The position numbers were made by a program, and so were the translations under genes. Positions 7,796 to 15,413 of a DNA stretch of 40,178 bases are shown here, one piece after another. The stretch comes from Candidatus Halobeggiatoa sp. HSG11 (lineage in GTDB: Bacteria > Pseudomonadota > Gammaproteobacteria > Beggiatoales > Beggiatoaceae). The stretch lies in contig JAUCGL010000024.1 in the NCBI GenBank assembly GCA_030378105.1, forward strand, positions 1-40,178, in the 5' to 3' direction. A model generated the notes under the pieces. That model saw only the letters and a program-made list of their open reading frames with translations. It had not been told where the DNA came from and ran no database searches. Each line of letters starts with the position of its first letter. The stretch's first letter is position 1.

Positions 7796-9238
7796 TTAAG
7801 TATCTTCTTTACCGGAAGGGTTAGTAAAGCGATTGTTAAGCTTTTGTACATAAGAATTAACACTACCTAAAATTTCATTGAGGCGTTGTTGAGTTTTGCG
7901 ACTCCAACCAACTGGCTGATCAACAAACCAAATAAATAATGTATTCCAAGTACCAGTATTTTTATTAAAAGCTCTGGTTAAACCTTCACGAGTTTGCTCA
8001 TCAACAACTTCAGTTTGTAACTGTTCCAATACCTTTTCAGCAGCCATGTCACCTATCTTAAGATGTAACCATAGACCAACTATAAAAATTAAAGCAGCTA
8101 TAGCTCCCAATGGGGCAGTACCTAATGACATCAAATGTTGCCAAGTTCCAGACCAAGTATTATCGGTGATAGAAAACCATAAGACTGCAAGCAAGACTAT
8201 TATTAAATCTAATGAAAATTCAGTCCAAATAACTCGTTTTTTCCAATTTCGCAATAACTTCTTTATCTGTGGAACAACATTCTGTTCAAGGTCTTTGGTT
8301 ATATGTTCCAGCATTCCAATAACCCGGTAAGAACGTTCAATTCCAATTTGCTCCATTCGAGAATGAATTTCTTTTAAATCAGATTGAGATTTCTTTTCTA
8401 ACCGTTCTTTAACATTTTCTGGCAATTCCACGCATACATCAGGATTAAAAGTACGATAAAATCTACCTGTCACAAGACCAGTTTGAGCTAACGCTCGCAT
8501 CCAAGCCGCTACTACTTCTTCTGGATTGTCTTCCTGAGCAGTTATGTCCATCTGATTTAAAATATATAAAAACTTATTAGAATCAGGTCGGTCAAGAGTT
8601 TTGGAAACAAGATGTTCTAAGGTATCACGCATCGCTCCCGGTTCTGGATGGCGAGCATCAAAAAATACTAGCACTAAATCTGATAAATCAACAATATGTT
8701 GAGTTATCCGCAAAGTAGAACTACGTTGATTATCAGCATCAAATCCCGGTGAGTCTATTAAAATTTTACCTTGCAATTTCTCACTTGGACAAGCTTTTAA
8801 TTGCAAATAAGAATCAAGACGTTGTTCTGCATCATCAGCCACATCATTTAGGTCTTGGCTTATTTGGTAAAATGGAAAACGTGGATCAGCATCAATGGCA
8901 ATTGCTGGTAAAATATTAATGTTTTCATTGCTACCAAAACAAATAACACTAAACTTATCGTCAACTGCATGAGTACCAGTACGTTGTAAGTCAGGCTGGT
9001 CAAGATAATGGTTTATAAAAGTTGACTTACCGGCCGAATAAGTACCCAATACTGAAATCATTGGCCACCATGAAACTCTTATTGCATAGGATTGTTTATC
9101 CGGGTTAAGATACCCCAATTTATAAGCAATTTTGTCAAGTTCTCGAAATTTATCTACCACTTCACAGAGAATATTGTTTTCTTTTTTGAGATGCTCTTTT
9201 AAATTTTTAAGTCTAACTTCAATCTGAGTCTGTGCCAT
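7796..9238 (-). CDS. Dynamin-like membrane GTPase
   Basis: A 480-aa protein with a GTPase domain: P-loop GTYSAGKST (residues 65-73), G3 DSPGFD (162-167) and G4 NQMD (228-231). The dynamin/EHD-like order and the short N-terminal helix before the P-loop fit bacterial dynamin-family proteins. Two hydrophobic helices near residues 335-355 and 372-393 anchor it in the membrane, and a coiled-coil-like tail follows. It is short for a full dynamin and lacks a clear assembly stalk. The start lies 20 bases inside the end of ribF, so it is the second gene of that operon. The role is unknown; membrane remodelling or stress protection is usual for the group. Confidence 0.78.
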   Translation of the reverse strand: MAQTQIEVRLKNLKEHLKKENNILCEVVDKFRELDKIAYKLGYLNPDKQSYAIRVSWWPMISVLGTYSAGKSTFINHYLDQPDLQRTGTHAVDDKFSVICFGSNENINILPAIAIDADPRFPFYQISQDLNDVADDAEQRLDSYLQLKACPSEKLQGKILIDSPGFDADNQRSSTLRITQHIVDLSDLVLVFFDARHPEPGAMRDTLEHLVSKTLDRPDSNKFLYILNQMDITAQEDNPEEVVAAWMRALAQTGLVTGRFYRTFNPDVCVELPENVKERLEKKSQSDLKEIHSRMEQIGIERSYRVIGMLEHITKDLEQNVVPQIKKLLRNWKKRVIWTEFSLDLIIVLLAVLWFSITDNTWSGTWQHLMSLGTAPLGAIAALIFIVGLWLHLKIGDMAAEKVLEQLQTEVVDEQTREGLTRAFNKNTGTWNTLFIWFVDQPVGWSRKTQQRLNEILGSVNSYVQKLNNRFTNPSGKEDT

Positions 9239-10175
9239 AATGTTTCCTCATTGAATTAAATAAAGCTCTGGCGGATTGTACATCAATTTCAATTTGCTGT
9301 CTTAATATTTCAAAAGAAGCAAATCGCTGTTCACTGCGTAACTTGCTCACAAATTCTACTTCCACATAATGTCCATAAATTTGTTCATCAAAATCCAATA
9401 TATGCACTTCTAATAACAGTTGGTCACCACCAATTGTAGGTCGAGTTCCTAAATTTGCTACTCCGGCCAATGCATGGTCAGTGATACCGTGTAAAAATAC
9501 AGCAAATACACCTAATAGTGGTGATACATGCCGATGGAGAAATATATTAGCAGTCGGAAAGCCTATGGTTCTACCACGTTGTTGTCCATAACCAATTCGC
9601 CCACAAAATGTATAAGGTCTACCTAATAATTTGGTAGCTTGTTGCATATCATTCTGCTCTAAAGCTTGCCGAATACGAGTGCTACTAACCCTTTCATCAT
9701 CTATAACAAAAGTATTTTGCTTTTCTACAGTAAAGTTGTATAGTTTTCCAGCTTGTTGCAGAGTAGCAAAATTACCTTGTCGTCCCTGTCCAAAATGAAA
9801 ATCATCACCAATAACAATATGTTTTACTTGTAAATTTTTAACTAGCAATTGTTGGATGAATTCTTCTGTGGACAAGGCCGCAAATCGGCTATCAAAATGT
9901 ATACACAATACCTTTTCAACACCATAGCGGTGCATTGCTAATAATTTTTCCCGTAATCTAGTCAAACGAGCTGGAGCAACATTGGCAGCAAAAAATTCCT
10001 GTGGTTGAGGTTCAAAAATAACCACAATCATTGGTAATTGTAACTGTTTGGCTTTAGCTTCCAGTTGTTGTAGTACAGCTTGATGTCCAAGATGCACACC
10101 ATCAAAATTACCTATCGTTGCAACACAACCTTGATGACTAGAATTTAATTGCGATATACTTCTAATAAACTCCAT
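9219..10175 (-). CDS. ribF: Bifunctional riboflavin kinase / FAD synthetase
   Basis: A 318-aa protein of typical RibF length. The N-terminal adenylyltransferase domain has IGNFDGVHLGH (21-31) and a later SSTRIRQAL motif near residue 163. The C-terminal kinase domain has GRTIGFPTAN and GVANLGTRPT. It makes FMN from riboflavin and then FAD. In many gammaproteobacteria ribF sits beside ileS; here it is followed by the dynamin-like gene, which starts within its last 20 bases. The ATG at 10175 gives a full-length protein, and an AT-rich stretch with no other gene lies upstream. Confidence 0.96.
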   Translation of the reverse strand: MEFIRSISQLNSSHQGCVATIGNFDGVHLGHQAVLQQLEAKAKQLQLPMIVVIFEPQPQEFFAANVAPARLTRLREKLLAMHRYGVEKVLCIHFDSRFAALSTEEFIQQLLVKNLQVKHIVIGDDFHFGQGRQGNFATLQQAGKLYNFTVEKQNTFVIDDERVSSTRIRQALEQNDMQQATKLLGRPYTFCGRIGYGQQRGRTIGFPTANIFLHRHVSPLLGVFAVFLHGITDHALAGVANLGTRPTIGGDQLLLEVHILDFDEQIYGHYVEVEFVSKLRSEQRFASFEILRQQIEIDVQSARALFNSMRKHYGTDSD

Positions 10176-10396
10176 ATCATAAATCGGTTTTGAAATTTAA
10201 AAATATGATTATAACTTATTATTGGGTTAATAGGTTAATAATTATTAGTTATAGATATCAACTAAAAGTTAAATTATTTTTAATAGTTTGATTATACAGG
10301 AAATTAATATAAATCAGACCGGGTGAGGTCAAAATATTCGGGATTTTTCCAATTTCCACGTCATTCTTGGTTATATACAAATTAAGATGTGGTAAA

Positions 10397-10472
10397 TGCA
10401 GGGTGGATAAGCGAAGTGTCATCCACCTTTATATAATAGGGCGGTGTATGACGTTAACACTTATACACCCTA
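10397..10472. repeat. MITE-like palindromic repeat A, copy 1
   Basis: It begins TGCAGGGTGGATAAGCG and ends CACTTATACACCCTA, with the shared middle GTATGACGTTAACAC. The second copy lies at 28804-28882 between csy3 and csy2. The rest of the 10176-10502 gap is AT-rich with no other structure recognised. Confidence 0.8.
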
Positions 10473-10502
10473 TTTTTAGTTTGATTTAAGAGTCAAAAAA
10501 TT

Positions 10503-11774
10503 CTAAAAAATCCCCAACTTAAAACTAACAAATGCTTCATCTCGTAACTGACGTAACCAAGCCTGTAATTCTTCATTTATTTTACGTTGATGAATTTGTT
10601 TAGTTGCTTCAGTACGGATAACTTCTTCAGTATTATCATGTTTACGCCGTTGTAATACTTGCACAATATGCCAACCATAACGAGATTTAAATGGTTCACT
10701 TAACTGGTTTATTTCTAAAGTATTAATAACAGCCTCAAACTCCGATACGACATCACCCGGACTTAACCAACCCAAATCACCACCTTTAGCTGCTGAATTT
10801 GAATCATTAGAATTAGCCCGAGCCAAATCAGCAAATTTATCACCTTGTTCAATTCTTGCTTTGAGTTCTTCCAAATGATTGCGAGCATCATCATCTGATA
10901 TAAAATCATTTACTGTCAATAGGATATGCTGGGCTTTAGTTTGAGTTATGATGCTCTGTTCACCTATATTTTTATTAGCCAATTTAATTATATGAAAACC
11001 ATTGGAATCTCGTAAAGGTCCAACTATTTCACCAATTTTCATTTGATTAACAACTCCAGCAAATAAAGTTGGCATTTCTCCAATTGTCATCCAACCTAAA
11101 TCACCACCTTCAAGAGCTTGACCACTATTCGATATAGCAACAGCCATAGCTTGAAAATTATGACCTTGTTTTAATTTAGCCACAGCATCTTCAGCTTTTT
11201 GCTTGCTTATTTTTATAGCTTCTGGAGAAGGACTGTCCGGAGTTTCTATCAAAATATGCCGAATATGATATTCACTTGAGGTAGCTTCTTGTTTTTCTTT
11301 ATTATCCAAAAAGTTATCCACCTCACGATCCGTTATACTTATACGACTAGCTACTTGCCGTTGTTGTAAACGATGAATAATCATATCTTTACGAATTTGC
11401 TCTCGAACTTGTTCGTAATTACGATTTTCTGCTTCTATTTTTGTCTTAAAACTTTGCAAATCAAGATTATTTTTAGCAGCAATTTTTCGTAATCTTTCAT
11501 TTAAACTGCTATCTTCAACATTGATACCAATACGTTTAGCTAATTGTAATTGCAAACTAGTGAGAACCATTTTTTCTAAAACCTGCCGTTCTAATTCCTT
11601 GGTTGGCGGCAAACTAATATTTTGTTGCTGTAATCTAGTGGTTACATCTTGCATTTCCTGTTGTAAATTGGTATTAACAATAACATCATCATCAACAATA
11701 GCCACAATGTAATCAAGTAATTGAGCATATGCAAGAGTTGGGAGCAGTATTAATAGTAATACATTGTATTTCAT
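10503..11774 (-). CDS. surA: Periplasmic chaperone and peptidyl-prolyl isomerase SurA
   Basis: A 423-aa protein with a signal peptide (about residues 1-17, cut after AYA), a helical N-terminal chaperone domain (about 20-160), and two parvulin domains. Domain one (about 168-268) contains HIRHILIE and GGDLGWM. Domain two (about 278-382) contains AQHILLTV and GGDLGWLSPGD. A short C-terminal segment completes the chaperone core. SurA escorts outer-membrane beta-barrel proteins through the periplasm. It lies 106 bases after tolA in the same direction; in many relatives tolB or pal would occupy that place. Confidence 0.95.
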   Translation of the reverse strand: MKYNVLLLILLPTLAYAQLLDYIVAIVDDDVIVNTNLQQEMQDVTTRLQQQNISLPPTKELERQVLEKMVLTSLQLQLAKRIGINVEDSSLNERLRKIAAKNNLDLQSFKTKIEAENRNYEQVREQIRKDMIIHRLQQRQVASRISITDREVDNFLDNKEKQEATSSEYHIRHILIETPDSPSPEAIKISKQKAEDAVAKLKQGHNFQAMAVAISNSGQALEGGDLGWMTIGEMPTLFAGVVNQMKIGEIVGPLRDSNGFHIIKLANKNIGEQSIITQTKAQHILLTVNDFISDDDARNHLEELKARIEQGDKFADLARANSNDSNSAAKGGDLGWLSPGDVVSEFEAVINTLEINQLSEPFKSRYGWHIVQVLQRRKHDNTEEVIRTEATKQIHQRKINEELQAWLRQLRDEAFVSFKLGIF

Positions 11775-11800
11775 AAGTTTTTTAAATATTTAGGTGAAGT

Positions 11801-11878
11801 TTAATTGTTAATGGTTAATTACCTTGATGGTTTTGTTTTTCATTAACCATTAATAATTTATCATTAACAATTAATAAA
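11801..11878. repeat. AT-rich inverted repeat between tolA and surA
   Basis: TTAATTGTTAATGGTTAAT on the left pairs with ATTAACCATTAAT and, further on, ATTAACAATTAAT on the right. It can fold into a long weak hairpin on the transcript. It may attenuate or end the tol transcript, or be a small repeat element. It lacks a GC-rich stem, so I do not call it a terminator. Confidence 0.4.
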
Positions 11879-11880
11879 GT

Positions 11881-12669
11881 TCATTTCTTAAAGTTAAAAT
11901 TAAATTCTTTGAATTCCATAAATAATTCATCAGGTATAGGTAATGGGGAAGCATCTTTGACTGCTGTTATTGCTGAATGATCAAATGCAATATTACCGCT
12001 TCTAGTAACTATTTCAACATCTTCTACTATTCCTCCCATTTGTATGCTGATTTTTATCAGGCAAGATAAACCTCCATAAAAACCTCGTGGTCGTACCCAA
12101 TGTTGATCTAATTTATTTTGTAAAAGTTCTATAATCTCTTTTATTTGCTCAATATTTTTGCTAGTTCCTTGTTCTTCTTGTGCTTCTTGAACTTCTTCAG
12201 ATTGTTGTTCAGGTTGTAAATTTTCTAATTCTAAACGAGCTAATTCTTCAGCTTGCTTACGTTCTTCTATTAATTTTTTTTCAGCCTCTAAACGAGCAAT
12301 TAATTTTTTGGCTTCTTCACGTTCTTTAGCTAATTTTTTTGCTTCAATTGCTTTCTGTTCAAGAATTTTATTCAATATATCTTGTTCTTGTTGCTTTCTT
12401 TTTTCAGTTTTGGTAAGCAGTTTTTCAGCAGAAATAATTTTCTTTTCTATACGTTGCGTTTTAACTTGTAAATTTTGTTGTTGTTGAAAAATATTTTGAT
12501 GGTCTAGATTTTTTTTTACTATCAAAGATTCATTCACGATAGCTGCCGGCATAATCTCTTCTAGTAACGGAGGTGGAGCTGGTTTATTAAATACCTTCAT
12601 ACTAAAGAATATTAGCGATAAAAATATTGAATTAATGAAAATTGCTTTAATTATTGCTTGAATTAGCAT
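11881..12669 (-). CDS. tolA: TolA, Tol-Pal envelope protein
   Basis: A 262-aa protein with an N-terminal membrane helix (about residues 8-26), a long charged coiled-coil (about 60-165, rich in K, E, A, Q), and a C-terminal TolA domain (about 180-262) with HWVRPRG, SCLIKISIQ and SGNIAFDHSAITAV. It links inner-membrane TolQR to the outer membrane and supports envelope constriction at division. It starts 23 bases inside the preceding small TolA-like gene and is the last tol gene of the operon. tolB and pal are not adjacent; surA follows instead. Confidence 0.85.
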   Translation of the reverse strand: MLIQAIIKAIFINSIFLSLIFFSMKVFNKPAPPPLLEEIMPAAIVNESLIVKKNLDHQNIFQQQQNLQVKTQRIEKKIISAEKLLTKTEKRKQQEQDILNKILEQKAIEAKKLAKEREEAKKLIARLEAEKKLIEERKQAEELARLELENLQPEQQSEEVQEAQEEQGTSKNIEQIKEIIELLQNKLDQHWVRPRGFYGGLSCLIKISIQMGGIVEDVEIVTRSGNIAFDHSAITAVKDASPLPIPDELFMEFKEFNFNFKK

Positions 12670-13060
12670 GAGTTTTAGTTAATTTTTCTCGTTCTTGACG
12701 AATTTTTTCTAATTCTTGTTCTGCTTGTTTACGTTCCTTTTTTAACTTATTTAACTGTTGTTGTTTTTTTCGTTGTTGAGAGGACAAAGTTTCGATATAT
12801 TCTTTATTTTGGACACTAAGAACTTGATATTCTTTTTGTTCTTGTTCTAAAACTTGTTGTCTATATTTTTGAGCGGTGTCTACAACGATCTTATTTTTTT
12901 GTAAACGCTCCACTTCTTTATGTATGGCAACTTCATCTACAGTTTTTTGCTCAACAATTTGAGTAGATTCAGGTAATTTGGTATTAAAGAATAAAATAGC
13001 CGACATTATAACCAACAAAAAGGCTGCTTTAAGAAATGCAATAAATTTATCTTTGAACAT
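12647..13060 (-). CDS. Small TolA-like membrane coiled-coil protein between tolR and tolA
   Basis: A 137-aa protein with one N-terminal membrane helix (about residues 10-26) followed by a highly charged coiled-coil (about 45-130) rich in K, E and Q. It resembles the front two thirds of TolA but has no C-terminal TolA domain. It overlaps tolR by 14 bases and tolA by 23, so it is translated with them. It could be a truncated duplicate of tolA or a separate partner that binds TolQ through its helix. No specific family is recognised. Confidence 0.7.
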   Translation of the reverse strand: MFKDKFIAFLKAAFLLVIMSAILFFNTKLPESTQIVEQKTVDEVAIHKEVERLQKNKIVVDTAQKYRQQVLEQEQKEYQVLSVQNKEYIETLSSQQRKKQQQLNKLKKERKQAEQELEKIRQEREKLTKTHANSSNN

Positions 13061-13472
13061 TTTTTTGAATTTTAGTTAATAAACCAACTTTTTCTACTCC
13101 AGCTTCCCGTAATATAGACATTAATTTGACTACTTCCCCGTAACTTAGCCGATGATCGCCTTTGATTAATACCTGTGAACTGGTATCAAAACGAGTCAAA
13201 GCCACTACTTTAACCAACAATTCTTTAGTAGTTAAGACCTGTTTATCATCGTCCAAAAACAGTTGACCTTTTGAATTAACGGTTATAATGACAAAATTTA
13301 TATCTTCAGTTTTAACGACCTCTGCCTGTTTAACGGCTGGCAGCTCAACTTCAACGCTACGGGTCAATAATGGTGAAGTTATCATAAAAATAATCAATAG
13401 TACCAACATAACATCAATATATGGTACAACATTCATTTCTGCCATGTGGCGGCGGTGTTTACGATAGTTCAT
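13047..13472 (-). CDS. tolR: TolR, ExbD/TolR-family proton-channel subunit
   Basis: The protein begins MNYRKHRRHMAEMNVVPYID. It has the conserved membrane helix with the proton-path Asp (PYIDVMLVLLIIFMI) and a periplasmic ExbD-type domain (about residues 60-140) with LIKGDHRLSYGEVVKLM. I chose ATG 13472 over an in-frame TTG at 13499 because it gives the usual short cytoplasmic N-terminus; it overlaps tolQ by 14 bases. TolR works with TolQ to turn proton flow into movement of TolA. Confidence 0.92.
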   Translation of the reverse strand: MNYRKHRRHMAEMNVVPYIDVMLVLLIIFMITSPLLTRSVEVELPAVKQAEVVKTEDINFVIITVNSKGQLFLDDDKQVLTTKELLVKVVALTRFDTSSQVLIKGDHRLSYGEVVKLMSILREAGVEKVGLLTKIQKNVQR

Positions 13473-14121
13473 TTTGAGCTTTACGTTGCAAAATACCAAG
13501 AAATTCGTCTAAAAAAGTATCGTAGCTGGTTATTAACCGATCTATATCATCAGTGTAGTGATTATAAGCCATAACTGCCGGAATTGCGACAAATAAACCC
13601 ATTGCTGTTGCAATCAAAGCCTCGGAAATACCCGGAGCTATCATAGCGAGAGTCACCTGTTGTTGGTCTCCTAAAGCATGGAATGAGGTCATAATTCCCC
13701 AAACAGTACCGAATAAACCAATATAAGGGCTAACTGAACCGATTGTTGCGAGAGCAGCTAATTCTGATTCTAACTCATCTATTTCACGGCGTAATACTAT
13801 CTGCATGGCTCGTTTAGCATTTGCAACTAAGGTTTCAGCATTACTTCGTGATTTCACAAATTCTGCATAACCAGCAACAAAAATTTTCTCTATTCCAACA
13901 GCTTGGTTGCTGCGAATATGATTATATAAAATATGTAAATCTTTGCTTCTCCAAAACAGTTCTTCAAAGTCATTAACTGTATTGTGTATATTTTTCAAAT
14001 AGCGACTTTTATAAAATATTAAAGTCCATGAATACAAAGAAATAAACAATAACAACAGCATAACCATTTGCACAAGCAAACTGGCTTCAAGAATTAATTT
14101 TATTAACGACAACTCATTCAT
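13459..14121 (-). CDS. tolQ: TolQ, MotA/TolQ/ExbB-family proton-channel subunit
   Basis: A 220-aa protein with three membrane helices: one near residues 10-36 and two in the conserved C-terminal block with IGSVSPYIGLFGTVWGIMTS and IAPGISEALIATAMGLFVAIP. The length and the TolQ pattern are normal. It forms the inner-membrane channel with TolR. One base separates its ATG from the stop of the upstream transporter gene, and tolR overlaps its end, so all belong to one transcript. The usual upstream neighbour ybgC is absent. Confidence 0.93.
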   Translation of the reverse strand: MNELSLIKLILEASLLVQMVMLLLLFISLYSWTLIFYKSRYLKNIHNTVNDFEELFWRSKDLHILYNHIRSNQAVGIEKIFVAGYAEFVKSRSNAETLVANAKRAMQIVLRREIDELESELAALATIGSVSPYIGLFGTVWGIMTSFHALGDQQQVTLAMIAPGISEALIATAMGLFVAIPAVMAYNHYTDDIDRLITSYDTFLDEFLGILQRKAQNELS

Positions 14122-14122
14122 T

Positions 14123-14974
14123 TTAACTTGGACTCGTTTTCAATAAATATGAATTATATATGTTTTGAAAAATTAAATAAAACATTGGACCTAAAGCTGC
14201 TAAAGGATTAACGAAAGTTAAGGCAATCCAAATCATAAACATAGTATTTTTTTGACCCAATGATTGACTTGTTTCCCGACAATATTGTTTTTTTCCAATT
14301 AAGGTTCCCAAATAAAAGTTAATAATACACAACAACATAGCGACAATAGCAATGGCAGTTATTGTTATTATGGGAGTAGCTGCCGATTCAGTGAATATAT
14401 AATGAGATGCTTTTGCTGTTGCTAAATATAAGGCTGTTAGCCATGAATAAAAGAAAATATTTGGATTAATTTTTATTTTTTTGAAATTAACAATTTTGGC
14501 AAATAATATGGGTACTATAACCACTGTCAATGTAGAAAGCAACATATTTCCAATTGGAATATTTGTTGTGGTTGAAGTTATTAATGGCAAAAAAAATGGA
14601 ATGGAAATAGCTACTAAACAATTAGTTAACACAACTGATGAGATAGCATAGTTAACATTTTTCTTAAGTAATTTAAGCATTACTGGGGCTGAAGTTGCAG
14701 TTGGAGTCATTCCAATAAGAAAAGCTATAACTGCAATATCTTGATTTATAAAGCTAATTAAGTAATAAGCTGAAAAAGCAATTCCTAGCATAGCAATAAA
14801 AATATAGATGCTTCCTTGATATATGTCTTTTGTTCCAGTTAATTTAGCTTCCAAAAAAATGAAAAATAACATTAACATAATTATATATTTAATCAGAAAA
14901 GAATATACATGACCTTGATTAAATAATAAACCAAAAATAATGATTCCAAATAGATAGATGGATTGTTGATTCAT
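14123..14974 (-). CDS. BASS-family (bile acid:sodium symporter-like) transporter
   Basis: A 283-aa hydrophobic protein with about nine or ten membrane helices. The SBF/BASS signature is seen in GMTPTATSAPVM (about residues 88-100) and in RETSQSLGQKNTMFMIWIA (about 238-256), the two crossover regions that bind sodium in this family. The substrate cannot be predicted; family members move organic anions or are called arsenite- or pantothenate-like. It is the first gene of the tol operon, ending one base before tolQ, which is an unusual partner. Its promoter should lie in the short gap before the tRNA terminator. Confidence 0.75.
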   Translation of the reverse strand: MNQQSIYLFGIIIFGLLFNQGHVYSFLIKYIIMLMLFFIFLEAKLTGTKDIYQGSIYIFIAMLGIAFSAYYLISFINQDIAVIAFLIGMTPTATSAPVMLKLLKKNVNYAISSVVLTNCLVAISIPFFLPLITSTTTNIPIGNMLLSTLTVVIVPILFAKIVNFKKIKINPNIFFYSWLTALYLATAKASHYIFTESAATPIITITAIAIVAMLLCIINFYLGTLIGKKQYCRETSQSLGQKNTMFMIWIALTFVNPLAALGPMFYLIFQNIYNSYLLKTSPS

Positions 14975-15027
14975 TTGTCAATAATTAATATAATTGATGC
15001 TATGCAAAAGGAAGGAAGTGGGAAAAA

Positions 15028-15064
15028 TAAAAAAAGCCCGCATCATTCAAATGATAACGGGCCT
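15028..15064 (-). terminator. Rho-independent terminator of tRNA-Asn
   Basis: On the minus strand a GC-rich stem (GCCCGTTATCATT with ATGATGCGGGC, three-base loop) is followed by a run of seven T. It lies directly downstream of the tRNA gene. Confidence 0.85.
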
Positions 15065-15076
15065 TTTCAAGAAATC

Positions 15077-15152
15077 TGGCTCCCCGGGACGGACTCGAAC
15101 CGCCGACCAATTGGTTAACAGCCAACTGCTCTACCGACTGAGCTACCGAGGA
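15077..15152 (-). tRNA. tRNA-Asn (GTT), CCA encoded
   Basis: 76 bases. The acceptor arms TCCTCGG and CCGGGGA pair with one G-U. The D arm has AGCTCAGTCGGTAGAGC, the anticodon loop is CTGTTAA with anticodon GTT, the T arm has GGTTCGAGTC, and the 3' end is GCCA. A terminator follows within 15 bases. Confidence 0.97.
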
Positions 15153-15274
15153 ATTTCAATGTCAGTACTCCGAGAATTATAAATAATCTTGTTATTAATG
15201 TCAAGGCAATTTTGGAAAAAATTAAATATACTTAAAAATATAAACAAGTTATCAGACCTGTTAGTTTCAAAATA

Positions 15275-15367
15275 TATAGATTTTCAAAAAAATAAAAGTT
15301 CTCAGACCTGCCAGGTTTGCGAAACCTGGCAGGTCTTTTGGCCAAATATTTATCTGAAAAGCTATAG
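15275..15367. mobile_element. MITE F, copy 1
   Basis: The outer arms are TATAGATTTTCA and TGAAAAGCTATA. The core is a palindrome (AGACCTGCCAGGTTT / AAACCTGGCAGGTCT). About 90 bases match the reverse complement of 31397-31490. It lies between the tRNA and the glycosyltransferase gene; the ORF formally runs through it, which argues for a later start of that gene. Confidence 0.85.
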
Positions 15368-15413
15368 CAGGGTCTTATCCAACGATTATTTTTATTGTGA
15401 AATATTAAAAACT

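Noticed and set aside
10397-10472. Possible riboswitch or CRISPR-like element because of GGTGGATAA, which resembles the variant CRISPR repeat
   Set aside because: It lacks the handle and hairpin of the repeat and is one of two copies of a palindromic MITE.
13473-13499. TTG start for tolR
   Set aside because: The ATG at 13472 gives the normal TolR N-terminus; the TTG would add nine atypical residues.
15189-15413. Upstream extension of the glycosyltransferase frame
   Set aside because: These 75 codons consist largely of MITE F and show no glycosyltransferase-like sequence; the ATG at 15414 is a better start.
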